Shown: piece by piece, positions 27,984 through 36,452 of the stretch
Position numbering within the stretch: the stretch's first letter is position 1
Layout of the letters: every line of letters begins with the position of its first letter
Assembly: GCF_900176475.1 (NCBI RefSeq)
Contig: NZ_FWXX01000004.1
Span: forward strand, 248,001 to 312,000
Length of the DNA: 64,000 nt
Source: Tropicibacter naphthalenivorans
GTDB taxonomy: Bacteria > Pseudomonadota > Alphaproteobacteria > Rhodobacterales > Rhodobacteraceae
Direction: 5' to 3'
Notes under the pieces: generated by a model
What the model saw: only the letters and a program-made list of their open reading frames with translations
Told to the model about the DNA's origin: nothing
Databases searched by the model: none
Made by a program: the position numbers and the translations under genes

Positions 27984-29015
27984 ATGACCGAGGGGGTCCA
28001 AACCTCTCCCGCCTTCACACCGCGCGTCTTCTCGGGGATCCAACCCTCGGGCGGTCTGACGCTTGGCAACTATCTTGGCGCGCTCAAGCGCTTTGCCGAC
28101 AGTCAGAACAGCGGTATCCAGTCCATTTATTGCATGGTTGACCTGCACGCGATCACGGTCTGGCAAGACCCGGCCAAGCTGACGCGCGCCACGCGCGAGC
28201 TGTGCGCGGGGTTCATTGCCTCGGGCATCGACCCGAACAAATCGATCCTGTTCAACCAAAGCCAAGTGCCCGAGCACGCGCAATTGGCGTGGATTTTCAA
28301 CTGCGTGGCCCGGATGGGCTGGATGAAGCGCATGACCCAGTGGAAGGACAAGGCCGGCAAGAACCAGGAAAACGCCTCGCTTGGGCTGTTTGCCTATCCG
28401 GCGCTGATGGCCGCCGATATTCTGCTGTATCACGCAACGCATGTGCCGGTCGGCGAGGACCAAAAGCAGCACCTTGAGCTGACCCGCGACATCGCGATCA
28501 AGTTCAACAATGACTTTGGGGTCGAGTTCTTTCCGATCACCGAGCCGGTCATCGAAGGCGCGGCCACCCGCGTGATGTCGCTGCGCGATGGGTCGAAAAA
28601 GATGTCGAAATCCGATCCGTCGGATATGTCGCGCATCAATATGACCGACGACGCCGACGCGATTGCCTCGAAAATCCGCAAGGCCCGCACCGATCCCGAC
28701 GCCCTGCCCTCCGAGGCCAAGGGGCTCGAAGAGCGTCCCGAGGCGCGCAACCTGGTGAACATCTACGCCGCGCTGAGCGATCAGACCGTGGATCAGGTGC
28801 TGACCGATGTGGGGGGCAAGCAGTTCTCGGAATTCAAGCCGATGCTGTCCGATCTGGCGGTGGCCAAGCTGTCGCCGATTTCGACCGAGATGGCCCGTCT
28901 GATGGAAGCCCCGGACGAGATCGACGCGATCCTCCGCCATGGGGCGACCCAAGCGCGCGAAATCGCCGCGCCGATCCTTGCCAAGACCTATGAGATCGTT
29001 GGCATGGTGCGCTGA
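27984..29015 (+). CDS. trpS: Tryptophan-tRNA ligase
   Basis: TrpS charges tRNA(Trp). The 343-aa class I synthetase has [17 protein letters not shown] (HIGH-equivalent) at about residues 18-34, the tryptophan-pocket segment [16 protein letters not shown] near residue 155, and KKMSKSD (KMSKS) near residue 207. Length fits the bacterial enzyme. GGAG precedes the ATG. An intrinsic terminator follows. It is divergent from the rhomboid gene. Confidence 0.98.
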   Translation: MTEGVQTSPAFTPRVFSGIQPSGGLTLGNYLGALKRFADSQNSGIQSIYCMVDLHAITVWQDPAKLTRATRELCAGFIASGIDPNKSILFNQSQVPEHAQLAWIFNCVARMGWMKRMTQWKDKAGKNQENASLGLFAYPALMAADILLYHATHVPVGEDQKQHLELTRDIAIKFNNDFGVEFFPITEPVIEGAATRVMSLRDGSKKMSKSDPSDMSRINMTDDADAIASKIRKARTDPDALPSEAKGLEERPEARNLVNIYAALSDQTVDQVLTDVGGKQFSEFKPMLSDLAVAKLSPISTEMARLMEAPDEIDAILRHGATQAREIAAPILAKTYEIVGMVR

Positions 29016-29059
29016 GCGCCTGACTTGAACGGTGCGTTAAGCGCCTGAGAGAGAAAACG

Positions 29060-29093
29060 AAACGGGCCGAAGGCATCCCCTCGGCCCGTTTTG
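29060..29093 (+). terminator. Intrinsic terminator of trpS
   Basis: AAACGGGCCGA and TCGGCCCGTTT form an 11-bp stem around a 10-base loop, 45 bp after the trpS stop. The trailing T-run is short. On the other strand the AAACG side gives a T-run as well, so it may also serve the convergent SpoIIAA-like gene. Confidence 0.8.
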
Positions 29094-29111
29094 CTTCGCC
29101 CGGATCTTCCC

Positions 29112-29486
29112 CTATCCGTGCGAAAAAGGGTCTTGAAGCCAAGACCTTGCGCTGTCCAACTCATCCAGCTGAAACAAGCGCAGCCGCGTGCCCGCCTGAC
29201 CGCCAGCCGCCCGGACAACCGGGCTGAACCAGCCGCTGTCAGACACCACCGCGACATGACTGACCTGGGGCATCCCCCAGCCTTCAGTCTGAATTTCGGG
29301 CGTCAACAAAGACGGCGCAATCTCATCCAACTGCTTGGACACCTCAAGGATCCGCGCGCCGCCGTGCCGGTCGATAAAGGCATGCAAAGACCCCAGAACC
29401 GCGTCGTAATCCTCTTGGGACACGCGGCCAGAAACCGTGAATTCCACGATCCGATCCTCCGGGTACTCGGCATATCTCAAGGTCAA
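29112..29486 (-). CDS. SpoIIAA-like (STAS-related) family protein
   Basis: The 124-aa cytosolic protein follows the SpoIIAA-like pattern: an initial strand pair (IVEFTVSGRVSQEDYDAVLGSLHAFIDRHGGARILEVSK), a central linker, then HVAVVSDSGWFSPVVRAAGG and the end RLFQLDELDSARSWLQD. These proteins resemble anti-sigma antagonist STAS domains but have no shown partner. No kinase or phosphatase gene is adjacent. The conserved-serine site used in true SpoIIAA is not clearly present, so a regulatory switch role is only a guess. Confidence 0.75.
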   Translation of the reverse strand: MTLRYAEYPEDRIVEFTVSGRVSQEDYDAVLGSLHAFIDRHGGARILEVSKQLDEIAPSLLTPEIQTEGWGMPQVSHVAVVSDSGWFSPVVRAAGGQAGTRLRLFQLDELDSARSWLQDPFSHG

Positions 29487-29557
29487 CGGGCAGCGTCCTT
29501 GATGGATTTAAAGTGTGGCAGTGTCCCCAAGCAGATTTAGGACGCCCTTAACCTTGA

Positions 29558-30205
29558 TCAAGAATCTGGCAAATTTGAGGCGAGTCTGGCGAAAATTCTA
29601 TATGCGTGGCTGGAATCGGTCGAAACCGGGGGCAATTCCGGGGCGTAGGCTGCCTTGACCACCGCCGCGATCTCTGGTCGCAGGACCACGTGACCGTTTT
29701 CCAGCTTGCCCAGCGGCGAGCGCTTGGAAAACGCCTGATCGGACCAGACCAGCATGGATTGGATGACCTGGCTTAGCGCCAAGGTTTCAGCGGGCAGCGC
29801 GCTGAGTTCTTTGTCCATGCGCAGAAAGACGAAACAGGCCTTGATCGAGCCGTCCTTGTCAAAACGGAAGACGCGGTACTGGTTGGCGTCCGCCTCCTTG
29901 AGGCGCGCGACCATCGGCCCAAGCCCCTCGATCAGCCGGTCGAGGTCGGGGACCTCCAGCAGTTCGTCCCACTGGCGAAAGAAAAACACCATGACGTTGC
30001 TGCCCAGTTCCGGATCGGTCTCGGCCATCTTATGACCGGACATGGCGCAGACCGCTTCGAACGCGCCTTTGACCACGCTTAGCGTCTCGTCCTCGACGCC
30101 AAAGACGATGGGCGACAGGGGCCGCCCCCAGCGCGCGCAGAGGAACTGGCCATCGGCGCGGGTGAACAGGGCGGTGATCTCTTCGGGGGTGATCAGGTCG
30201 GTCAT
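29558..30205 (-). CDS. Conserved hypothetical protein
   Basis: The 215-aa soluble protein starts MTDLITPEEITALFTRADGQFLCARWGRPLSPIVFGVEDETL. It reads as an alternating alpha/beta domain (SNVMVFFFRQWDELLEVPDL, YRVFRFDKDGSIKACFVFLRMD) of a kind common in Rhodobacteraceae and annotated only as hypothetical. No metal-site or nucleotide motif is evident and there is no signal peptide. It lies 69 bp downstream of ruvB on the same strand and may be the last member of that transcript. Function unknown. Confidence 0.75.
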   Translation of the reverse strand: MTDLITPEEITALFTRADGQFLCARWGRPLSPIVFGVEDETLSVVKGAFEAVCAMSGHKMAETDPELGSNVMVFFFRQWDELLEVPDLDRLIEGLGPMVARLKEADANQYRVFRFDKDGSIKACFVFLRMDKELSALPAETLALSQVIQSMLVWSDQAFSKRSPLGKLENGHVVLRPEIAAVVKAAYAPELPPVSTDSSHAYRIFARLASNLPDS

Positions 30206-30274
30206 GGCTTTGGTCTTTTATCGGCGTTTGGCGTGCCGCTTTATGGCGCAACACGCGGCAAATGCCCAGATGCC

Positions 30275-31303
30275 CTAGCTGGTGAACAGATCGCTCTGAC
30301 CGGGCGGTTTCGGCGCGGCCATGCCAAGATGCGTCCACGCCTTTTGCGCCAGCATCCGCCCGCGCGGGGTGCGCTGGATCAAGCCCTGTTGCAGCAGGTA
30401 CGGCTCGATGACCTCTTCCAGCGCGTCGCGGCTTTCGCTGAGGGCGGCGCTGATCGTCTCGATCCCCACCGGGCCGCCCGCGTAGTTTTCCGCGATCAGC
30501 CGCAAATACCGCCGGTCGGCCCCGTCGAGCCCAAGGTTATCCACCCCCAGCCGCGTCAGCGAGCTATCGGCCAGCGCCTGGGTCACCACGCCGCCACCTT
30601 CGACCACGGCAAAGTCCACCACGCGCCGCAGCAGCCGCCCCGCGATCCGCGGCGTCCCGCGCGAGCGCCGCGCGATTTCCAGCGCACCGTCGCCCTTGAT
30701 GGTCACGCCCAGCTTGACCGCATTGCTGGCGACAATGGTCTCAAGCTCCGGGATCGTATAGAAATTCAGCCGCGTCGGGATGCCGAAACGGTCGCGCAAA
30801 GGCGTGGTCAACAGGCCCAGACGGGTCGTCGCCCCCACCAACGTAAAGGGTTGCAACTCGATCCGAACGGTGCGCGCGGCGGGGCCTTCACCGATCACCA
30901 GATCCAGCTCAAAATCCTCCATCGCGGGGTACAGCACCTCTTCGACGGCGGGGTTCAGACGGTGGATTTCGTCGATGAACAGCACGTCCTTGGCTTCGAG
31001 GTTGGTCAGGATTGCCGCGAGATCCCCGGCCTTGGCCAACACCGGCCCCGAGGTCATGCGAAAGCCGACGCCCAGCTCACGCGCCATGATCTGCGCGAGG
31101 GTGGTTTTCCCCAGACCGGGCGGGCCGTGAAACAACGTGTGGTCCATGGCCTCGCCGCGATGGCGGGCCGAGTCGATAAAGACGCGCAGGTTGGCGCGGG
31201 CCTCGGCCTGGCCGACGAAATCGCCCAGCATCTGCGGACGCAAGGCGCGGTCGCGGTCCTCGGGCAAAGGGTCGGGCCGCAGGGCGGGATCAGAGTCGAT
31301 CAT
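30275..31303 (-). CDS. ruvB: Holliday junction branch migration helicase subunit RuvB
   Basis: RuvB is the hexameric AAA+ motor that, with RuvA, drives branch migration of Holliday junctions. The 342-aa protein has Walker [12 protein letters not shown] near residue 61, Walker [11 protein letters not shown] near residue 110, sensor 1 [20 protein letters not shown] near residue 153 and a C-terminal winged helix ([17 protein letters not shown]). It is the last of ruvC-ruvA-ruvB; the ruvA stop lies 6 bp upstream of its ATG. Confidence 0.98.
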   Translation of the reverse strand: MIDSDPALRPDPLPEDRDRALRPQMLGDFVGQAEARANLRVFIDSARHRGEAMDHTLFHGPPGLGKTTLAQIMARELGVGFRMTSGPVLAKAGDLAAILTNLEAKDVLFIDEIHRLNPAVEEVLYPAMEDFELDLVIGEGPAARTVRIELQPFTLVGATTRLGLLTTPLRDRFGIPTRLNFYTIPELETIVASNAVKLGVTIKGDGALEIARRSRGTPRIAGRLLRRVVDFAVVEGGGVVTQALADSSLTRLGVDNLGLDGADRRYLRLIAENYAGGPVGIETISAALSESRDALEEVIEPYLLQQGLIQRTPRGRMLAQKAWTHLGMAAPKPPGQSDLFTS

Positions 31304-31309
31304 CGGTGA

Positions 31310-31981
31310 TTATCCCTTTGGCGCCAGCAGCTTGAGCGCGGCGCGGATCAAGGCGGGGGTGTCCGCATCCGGCGCATCGCCTGCCGCTTCGGCCACGGCG
31401 CTGGCGGCCTCTCCGGGCGCGTAGCCAAGGTTGCCCAAGGCCGACAGCGCTTCGGCCTGCGCCGAGGCGTTGGGCTTGGGCGCGGGTTTCGGGCGGGGCG
31501 CAGCGGCGACCGGTTCGATCACCGCGTCGTCCTCGGAGGCCTCGGTCGCAACGCTCGCCGCACCGCCCATGGCCATAACCGCCGGGGCCTTGTCCTTGAG
31601 CTCGTTGACCACGCGCTGCGCCGTCTTGGGGCCGATGCCCTTGGCCGCTTTGACCGCGTTCCAGTCGCCCAGGGCAATCGCCCGGCTAACCCCGTCGGGG
31701 CCGAGCGTCCCAAGGATCGCCAGAGACGCCTTGGCCCCCACGCCCTGCACGCTCATGAGCAGGCGGAACCATTCCTTTTCCACCAGCGTCGGAAAGCCGA
31801 ACAGCTGGAGCAAATCCTCGCGCACCAAGAGGTCGGTGAACAGCGCCACCGCCTCGCCGGGGTTCGGCAGGCTCGCCATGACCCGGTCCGAGACGTAGAT
31901 CACATAGCCGACACCGCGCACGTCAATCAGCACGTGGTCCGTGTTCTTATACTCGATCCGCCCTGCGATCCGTCCGATCAT
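31310..31981 (-). CDS. ruvA: Holliday junction branch migration protein RuvA
   Basis: RuvA binds the four-way junction as a tetramer and loads RuvB. The 223-aa protein begins [34 protein letters not shown] (OB-fold domain I), followed by the helix-hairpin-helix domain ([31 protein letters not shown]). The linker is rich in Ala/Pro/Lys, and the C-terminal domain III ([22 protein letters not shown]) contacts RuvB. The linker makes it slightly longer than E. coli RuvA. Its ATG overlaps the ruvC stop by 4 bases. Confidence 0.97.
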   Translation of the reverse strand: MIGRIAGRIEYKNTDHVLIDVRGVGYVIYVSDRVMASLPNPGEAVALFTDLLVREDLLQLFGFPTLVEKEWFRLLMSVQGVGAKASLAILGTLGPDGVSRAIALGDWNAVKAAKGIGPKTAQRVVNELKDKAPAVMAMGGAASVATEASEDDAVIEPVAAAPRPKPAPKPNASAQAEALSALGNLGYAPGEAASAVAEAAGDAPDADTPALIRAALKLLAPKG

Positions 31982-32466
31982 GCCCGTACCTTCATATGTT
32001 GCGCGCCGTAATAATGCGCATGACAGATGGCAATCGCCAAGGCGTCTGCCGCGTCAGGCCCGTTCAAAACCGCGCCGGGCAGCTGCATTTTAACCATGTG
32101 CTGGATCTGCTGCTTTTCCGCGTGGCCGACGCCAACCACGGTTTTCTTAACCTTGTTCGGGGCGTATTCACCCACGTCCAAGCCGAACTGCGCCGGGACC
32201 AAAAGGGCAATCGCCCGCGCCTGCCCCAGTTTCAGCGTCGCCACCGCGTCCTTGTTCACAAAGGTCTGTTCCACCGCCGAGGTCGTGGGCTGATAGGTGC
32301 GAAAGACTTCGGTCAACTGGCCATGCAGCCACAACAGCCGCGCCGCCAATTCACCCTTTTCCGAGTGAATCACCCCGTTCGCCACATGGCGCAACCGTCC
32401 GCGATCCGCGTCGATCACCCCCCACCCGAGGTTCCTTAGCCCCGGATCAATGCCCAATACCCGCAT
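31978..32466 (-). CDS. ruvC: Crossover junction endodeoxyribonuclease RuvC
   Basis: RuvC resolves Holliday junctions by paired nicks. The 162-aa protein has the RNase H-fold acidic residues: D7 in [15 protein letters not shown], the Glu in [22 protein letters not shown], and the closing pair in [15 protein letters not shown]. It is the first gene of the ruvCAB operon. A sequence one base off the alphaproteobacterial LexA box lies 36-50 bp upstream of the ATG, consistent with SOS control known for ruv genes in related bacteria. Confidence 0.97.
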   Translation of the reverse strand: MRVLGIDPGLRNLGWGVIDADRGRLRHVANGVIHSEKGELAARLLWLHGQLTEVFRTYQPTTSAVEQTFVNKDAVATLKLGQARAIALLVPAQFGLDVGEYAPNKVKKTVVGVGHAEKQQIQHMVKMQLPGAVLNGPDAADALAIAICHAHYYGAQHMKVRA

Positions 32467-32501
32467 GACTGCCTACATTTGTTGTTATTTCGCCACGAGT
32501 A

Positions 32502-32516
32502 GCACGAAACGCGAAC
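32502..32516 (-). promoter_or_regulatory. Candidate LexA (SOS) box of ruvCAB
   Basis: On the minus strand GTTC-N7-GTGC matches the alphaproteobacterial LexA consensus GTTC-N7-GTTC with one mismatch. It lies 36 bp before the ruvC start. Confidence 0.45.
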
Positions 32517-32717
32517 AAACGCCAAGGTTAATGCCCCTCAGCGCAAAAACGACCCGACGTGTCACCATGGCGACACCCCGCCCAAAGCGGTCCACAAAAG
32601 CGCCGTTTCGGATGGCAAAACCGACACCGTTTCAGTTGGATTTTTACCAATTTTTACAGTGCGTTAACCGCGTTATCGCCATGCAAAAGCGGCATGGGAC
32701 CTATGCAAAAACTGCTG

Positions 32718-32746
32718 CTTGTTTGGCACGATTGCCCATTCTATGT
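32718..32746 (+). promoter_or_regulatory. Candidate promoter of the DUF1127 gene, possibly RpoH-type
   Basis: CTTGTTT (32718-32724) and CTATGT (32741-32746) lie about 40 bp upstream of the start codon. The CTTG and CTAT elements resemble Rhodobacter RpoHI/RpoHII promoters, but a weak sigma-70 reading (TTGTTT-N16-CTATGT) is equally possible. Confidence 0.35.
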
Positions 32747-32789
32747 GCGGTTTAAGAACAAGCCGCCCATAGTCAAAAGGAGACCAGAC

Positions 32790-32993
32790 ATGGCTGCATT
32801 CGATACGACCCAACCCGCTGCCGCAACTGGCTCTGCCCGCCGCATTGGCCTGATGTTCACCCATGCCGTCAGCGCGTTTTCCGCGTGGAACGACACCCGC
32901 ATCACCCGCAAGAGCCTGTCCGCTCTGACCGACCGTGAGCTGGACGATATCGGTCTGGGCCGGGGTGACATCGACGGGATGTCGCGCTTTTAA
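32790..32993 (+). CDS. DUF1127 small protein
   Basis: The 67-aa product ends with the DUF1127 signature TRKSLSALTDRELDDIGLGRGDIDGMSRF. AAAAGGAG lies seven bases before the ATG. DUF1127 proteins are small, often highly expressed under stress; in Rhodobacter some are produced from RpoH-dependent transcripts and bind RNA. Whether this copy does so is inference. It is monocistronic, with its own candidate promoter and a good terminator. The N-terminal half (SARRIGLMFTHAVSAFSAW) is an amphipathic helix. Confidence 0.92.
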   Translation: MAAFDTTQPAAATGSARRIGLMFTHAVSAFSAWNDTRITRKSLSALTDRELDDIGLGRGDIDGMSRF

Positions 32994-33021
32994 ATAGCGC
33001 ACCACCCCCGCTTCACATTGC

Positions 33022-33063
33022 AAAAGGTCACGGTCCCGGGCGGGAGCGTGGCCTTTTCTTTTT
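33022..33063 (+). terminator. Intrinsic terminator of the DUF1127 gene
   Basis: AAAAGGTCACG pairs with CGTGGCCTTTT (one G-U pair) around a GC-rich loop, followed by CTTTTTC. It is 28 bp after the stop. Confidence 0.85.
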
Positions 33064-33088
33064 CCAGTGAAACGGTGCGGCACGGCAC

Positions 33089-33111
33089 AAAAAAGGGGCC
33101 CAAAGGCCCCC
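33089..33111 (-). terminator. Intrinsic terminator of the small membrane protein gene
   Basis: Read on the minus strand, GGGGCC, loop TTTG, GGCCCC and six T residues follow 19 bp after the stop of the gene at 33130-33477. Confidence 0.85.
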
Positions 33112-33129
33112 ATCTGCGGATACATCCAG

Positions 33130-33477
33130 TTATCCCAAGAATGGTGTGATCACCTCGGCGATCCGCGCCGTCACGGGGTCAATCTGCATCAGCCACGCGC
33201 CCGCCTGCTCGACCGTCGATCCGGTTTGCAGCTCTGCCACGTGGCCAAGAAAGGCCTCCTCGCCCAGCCAAGCCAGCACAAAGCCTTTGAACGCCATAAA
33301 GAAGAGGCCAAGGAACACAAGAACACGCAGGCCGATGCCGCCGGTCTTGCTGTCAGGCTGCTGGACGATGACGCCGGTGGTCTTGTCCAGTTTGTTCACA
33401 TACCCTTTTGCCATGCGGCTGTGCTTGCGATGCACTGCCTCTTGGCGTTTACGAAAATCTTGCAGCGTGTTTTCCAT
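33130..33477 (-). CDS. Hypothetical small membrane protein
   Basis: The 115-aa protein starts MENTLQDFRKRQEAVHRKHSRMAKGYVNKLDKTTG, a highly basic, probably cytosolic segment with nucleic-acid or lipid-binding character. One membrane helix follows (about residues 48-68, GLRVLVFLGLFFMAFKGFVLAWLG), then a soluble tail of about 45 residues. I do not recognise the family. A 7-bp hairpin sits just upstream of the start. The gene has its own terminator and lies downstream of prmA on the same strand. Confidence 0.7.
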   Translation of the reverse strand: MENTLQDFRKRQEAVHRKHSRMAKGYVNKLDKTTGVIVQQPDSKTGGIGLRVLVFLGLFFMAFKGFVLAWLGEEAFLGHVAELQTGSTVEQAGAWLMQIDPVTARIAEVITPFLG

Positions 33478-33491
33478 AGCAACATCTCACT

Positions 33492-33511
33492 CATCCGGCC
33501 CCCACCGGATG
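33492..33511 (-). promoter_or_regulatory. Hairpin in the leader of the small membrane protein gene
   Basis: CATCCGG and CCGGATG pair around a TGGGGG loop (minus strand), 14 bases before the start codon and next to the likely ribosome site GAGTGAG. Confidence 0.45.
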
Positions 33512-33525
33512 CAAAAGAAATAGCC

Positions 33526-33575
33526 CTGATTTGCGGCAAAAATGGGGCAAACGCCGCAGATTTTCCGCAAATCAG
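33526..33575. repeat. Inverted repeat with a competing inner stem after prmA
   Basis: CTGATTTGCGG (33526-33536) and CCGCAAATCAG (33565-33575) are perfect 11-base inverted arms. The inner TGCGGC (33532-33537) can instead pair with GCCGCA (33553-33558), so two exclusive stems are possible. It lies 7 bp after prmA and may end its transcript. Confidence 0.6.
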
Positions 33576-33582
33576 TTTCGTA

Positions 33583-34455
33583 TCACACAGATTTTTGCAG
33601 CGTCAGCGTCACCCAGTCGCCGATCACGTCACGGCGAATCTGGGTGATCCCGTTGGCGGCGTAGACCTCGACGACTTCGTCCGCCTGACGGGTCAGGATG
33701 CCGGACAGGATCGCATAGCCGCCGGGGGCGAGGTGGCTCGCCATATCCGGTGCAAGGTCGATCAACGGCTGCTTGAGGATGTTGGCGAACACCAGATCAT
33801 AGGGCGCGCGCGCGTGCAGGTCGTCATGGCCAAAGCCCGCCGCCTCGACGCAGATCACCCGGCCTTCCATGTCGTTGGCGCGCACGTTGGCCTCGGCCAC
33901 GTCGACCGCCACTTCGTCGATGTCCGACGCAATCGCCGGGTTCGGGAAAATCCGCGCCGCGCCCATGGCCAGCACCGCCGTGCCGCAGCCGATGTCCGCG
34001 ACGTTCTGCCCGACAAAGCCCTCGCCGGCCAGACGATCCAGCGCCTCAAGGCAGCCCTGCGTGGTGCCGTGGTGGCCGGTGCCAAAGGCCATGGCGGCCT
34101 CGATCAACAGCGGCTCGGACCCTTCGGGGATCTTGTCGGCGTCGTGGCTGCCATAGACGAAAAAGCGCCCCGCGACGACCGGGGTCAGCTCGCGGCGGAC
34201 CTTGTCGACCCAGTCGGTATCCGGCACTTCGGACACCACGAAAGGCTGCGCATCAAAGGCAGCGGCCATCAGCGCCAGTTCGATGTCGTTGGGCTGTTCA
34301 AGGAAATAGCCGCCCACTTCCCACGTGCCAGAGCCGTCTTCGATCTCGAACACGCCGATGCCCGTGGGTTCGGGTTCCAGCTCTTCCAGAGCCTCGCCCA
34401 GCGCCTCGGCGCGGTCCTTGGCGGCCAGTTTGGTAAAAGCGGTATAGGTCGGCAT
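33583..34455 (-). CDS. prmA: Ribosomal protein L11 methyltransferase PrmA
   Basis: PrmA trimethylates ribosomal protein L11 using S-adenosylmethionine. The 290-aa protein has an N-terminal substrate-recognition domain (about residues 1-100) and a Rossmann methyltransferase domain: AMAFGTGHHGTTQGCLEAL near residue 121, NVADIGCGTAVLAMGAAR (SAM motif I) near 151, and DLVFANILKQPLIDLAP near 216. GTGHH is a PrmA hallmark. GGAGAG precedes the ATG. An MFS gene lies upstream on the same strand with a 64-bp gap. Confidence 0.95.
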   Translation of the reverse strand: MPTYTAFTKLAAKDRAEALGEALEELEPEPTGIGVFEIEDGSGTWEVGGYFLEQPNDIELALMAAAFDAQPFVVSEVPDTDWVDKVRRELTPVVAGRFFVYGSHDADKIPEGSEPLLIEAAMAFGTGHHGTTQGCLEALDRLAGEGFVGQNVADIGCGTAVLAMGAARIFPNPAIASDIDEVAVDVAEANVRANDMEGRVICVEAAGFGHDDLHARAPYDLVFANILKQPLIDLAPDMASHLAPGGYAILSGILTRQADEVVEVYAANGITQIRRDVIGDWVTLTLQKSV

Positions 34456-34519
34456 GGCACTCTCCGGGGCACAGCAGGGGTTTTGGCCCCTTTACCCCCT
34501 TGGGCGCGCGACCGCTAGC

Positions 34520-35749
34520 CTATTCGGCGGCAGCAGGGGCAAAGCGGGCAAAGATCGTCTCGTTTCCCGGCTGCGGGTGGCGCGGGATCATCAGGGCCAG
34601 CGCCAGCGAGGTCGCCGCCATCCCCGCCGCCAGACCAAAGACCGCGCCGGGCGAGACCAGCCACAGATAGCCCAGCAGCGCCGGCAGGAACACTGCCGCG
34701 ATGTGGTTGATGGTAAACGCCACGGCAGCGGTGGGGGCGATATCGCCGGGATCGGCAATCTTTTGGAAATAGGTTTTAAGCGCCAAGGCCAAGGCAAAGA
34801 ACATGTGGTCAATGACATACAGCGCCGAGGCCAGGACCACGCCCCAGCCGAACCAATAGACCCCGCCGTACAGCAAGAACACCGTCACCAAACCGGCGTA
34901 TTCAAACGCCAGCGCGCGCCGCTCGCCAAAGTGGTGGACGATCTTGCCGAACACCGGCGCGAGGATCATATTGGCGATCAGGTTGATCAGGTACAGCGCG
35001 GTGACTTCGTGGACGTCGAAACCGAACCGCTCGACCATCATAAAGCCCGCAAATACCGTGAAAATCTGCCGCCGCGCGCCCGCCATGAACTGCATGGCAT
35101 AATACAGCCAGTAGCGGCGGCGCAGGACGAATTTCTTGACCTGCGGGTTGGGGCTTTCGAATTGCGGAAAGGCCAACAGACAGTAGACCGCGATCAACAG
35201 GCTCGCCCCGCCGGACGCCAGATAGACCATGTTGTAGGTCAACCCCAGCGTGTCCCACAGCAGCACGATCACCACATAGGCCACCAGCGTCGCGGCAGAG
35301 CCTGCGGCCAAGAGCCAACCCAGCATTTGCGGCGCGCGGTCCTTGGGGAGCCATTGCAGCTGGAGGCTTTGGTTTACCGTTTCGTAATAATGGAAACCGA
35401 TGGACGACAGCAGCGTGATAACCATGATCCCGCCCACCGTGGGGAACCACGCGGTCACGGCGGTCGCCACCGCCAGCAGTGCCAGCGACAACAGCCCCAG
35501 TACCTGCTCGCGCATCACCATGATGACAAGGATCACGCCAATCGCCAGAAAGCCGGGGATTTCGCGCACCGTATGCAGCCAGCCAATATCGGACCCGTCG
35601 AACCCCGCCACCTCGATGACAAAGTTATTGAGCAGCGCCGACCACGTCATAAAGCTCAGCGGCATGGCAATCGCCATGAGGAACAACAGGGCTACGGGGC
35701 GGCGCCACAGGGGCAGCTGCCGGGCTTCGGCGAGGGGCATGGTTTTCAT
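34520..35749 (-). CDS. Major facilitator superfamily transporter
   Basis: The 409-aa protein has about twelve hydrophobic segments and the MFS layout, including a central cytosolic loop around residue 215 (FPQFESPNPQVKKFVLRRRYW). The first helix pair is separated by VAGFDGSDIGWLHTVREIPGF. Basic loops such as GKIVHHFGERRALAFEY near residue 275 correspond to the second-half A motif. No substrate can be read from sequence. MKTMPLAEAR is taken as the start; an ATG three codons in is possible. It lies between the cupin gene and prmA. Confidence 0.85.
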   Translation of the reverse strand: MKTMPLAEARQLPLWRRPVALLFLMAIAMPLSFMTWSALLNNFVIEVAGFDGSDIGWLHTVREIPGFLAIGVILVIMVMREQVLGLLSLALLAVATAVTAWFPTVGGIMVITLLSSIGFHYYETVNQSLQLQWLPKDRAPQMLGWLLAAGSAATLVAYVVIVLLWDTLGLTYNMVYLASGGASLLIAVYCLLAFPQFESPNPQVKKFVLRRRYWLYYAMQFMAGARRQIFTVFAGFMMVERFGFDVHEVTALYLINLIANMILAPVFGKIVHHFGERRALAFEYAGLVTVFLLYGGVYWFGWGVVLASALYVIDHMFFALALALKTYFQKIADPGDIAPTAAVAFTINHIAAVFLPALLGYLWLVSPGAVFGLAAGMAATSLALALMIPRHPQPGNETIFARFAPAAAE

Positions 35750-35815
35750 ACCCCTGCCCTTACGCCTATTTTACAGGTCTGGCGAGAGCCGAAACCCTGC
35801 GCCAGCGCACAGAGG

Positions 35816-36238
35816 TCACGCTTGGGAAAAGCGATACTCGACCTCGGCAAAGCTGTCCTTGGGGAAAACATACAAGAACCGCAGCCCCTCGTCCCCGGCC
35901 ACGGTGTGGTGCTCGGCGTCCGAAGGGATGAACAGCGCGACGTTGGGGCCGATCTCATGCGGGATACCTTCGATGGTCACGACCCCCGATCCGGACAATC
36001 CGAAATAGATTTCCGCCGGACCATGGCGATGCGCGTTCAATGTGCCCTGGGGGCCGAACTCGGCAACGCCCATGACCATTCCGGCGGTCTGCGTGCGATC
36101 GGCGCTGAACAGCGTGCGCCAGGTCACGGTGCCAAAGGCCGGATCTTCGCCGCCCTCCAGCGGGGCGTGATCGGCATTGGCCACGACGGGCAGGGCCAGC
36201 ATGGCTTGGCCCATGGCTTCGACAACATTCATTTCCAT
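35816..36238 (-). CDS. Cupin-domain protein
   Basis: The 140-aa protein has one cupin barrel. Motif 1 reads NAHRHGPAEIYFGLSGSG (H-x-H-x3-E-x-Y) and motif 2 places a His 40 residues after the first (IPSDAEHHTVAG), so a metal-binding 3-His/1-Glu site is complete. The start is the ATG preceded by AAGGAG rather than one 25 codons upstream. The H-x-H-x3-E-x-Y...H spacing is compatible with metal-dependent cupin DMSP lyases such as DddW, but is also common in unrelated cupins. Function is open. Confidence 0.8.
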   Translation of the reverse strand: MEMNVVEAMGQAMLALPVVANADHAPLEGGEDPAFGTVTWRTLFSADRTQTAGMVMGVAEFGPQGTLNAHRHGPAEIYFGLSGSGVVTIEGIPHEIGPNVALFIPSDAEHHTVAGDEGLRFLYVFPKDSFAEVEYRFSQA

Positions 36239-36452
36239 GGCGCGTCTCCTTCCCTCGCGACATTTCGAATGACCAAAAGCCTGCGCCGAATCATCCGCAG
36301 CGGTCTGCGCCATGTGCGACCGCCGCCCTGTCGTGCCCAGACGCCCCGTTTGCGACCGGCGTGTCGCCCGCAGACCAGACCCAACTGATCTGAATCAAGG
36401 CAGACACATTCGAATTGCCGCATTGGTGCGCAAACCGCGAACGGAGGCTCTT

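Larger units (their letters stand above)
32467..32789. other. Divergent intergenic region between ruvC and DUF1127 gene
   Basis: It contains a candidate SOS box on the ruvC side and a candidate promoter on the DUF1127 side. In between lies AT-richer sequence (32630-32700) with a TTAACC element at 32664. No open frame in it has a ribosome site, and no tRNA or obvious small RNA hairpin with a T-run is seen. Confidence 0.5.

Noticed and set aside
33067..36388. Long plus-strand reading frames (33067-34518 and 34454-36388) opposite prmA, the MFS gene and the cupin gene
   Set aside because: They are antisense to well-supported genes, have Arg/His/Gln/Gly-rich composition typical of GC-rich shadow frames, and no ribosome sites.
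36239..36452. Palindromic operator in the cupin/YeeE divergent gap
   Set aside because: No inverted repeat longer than a few bases was found.
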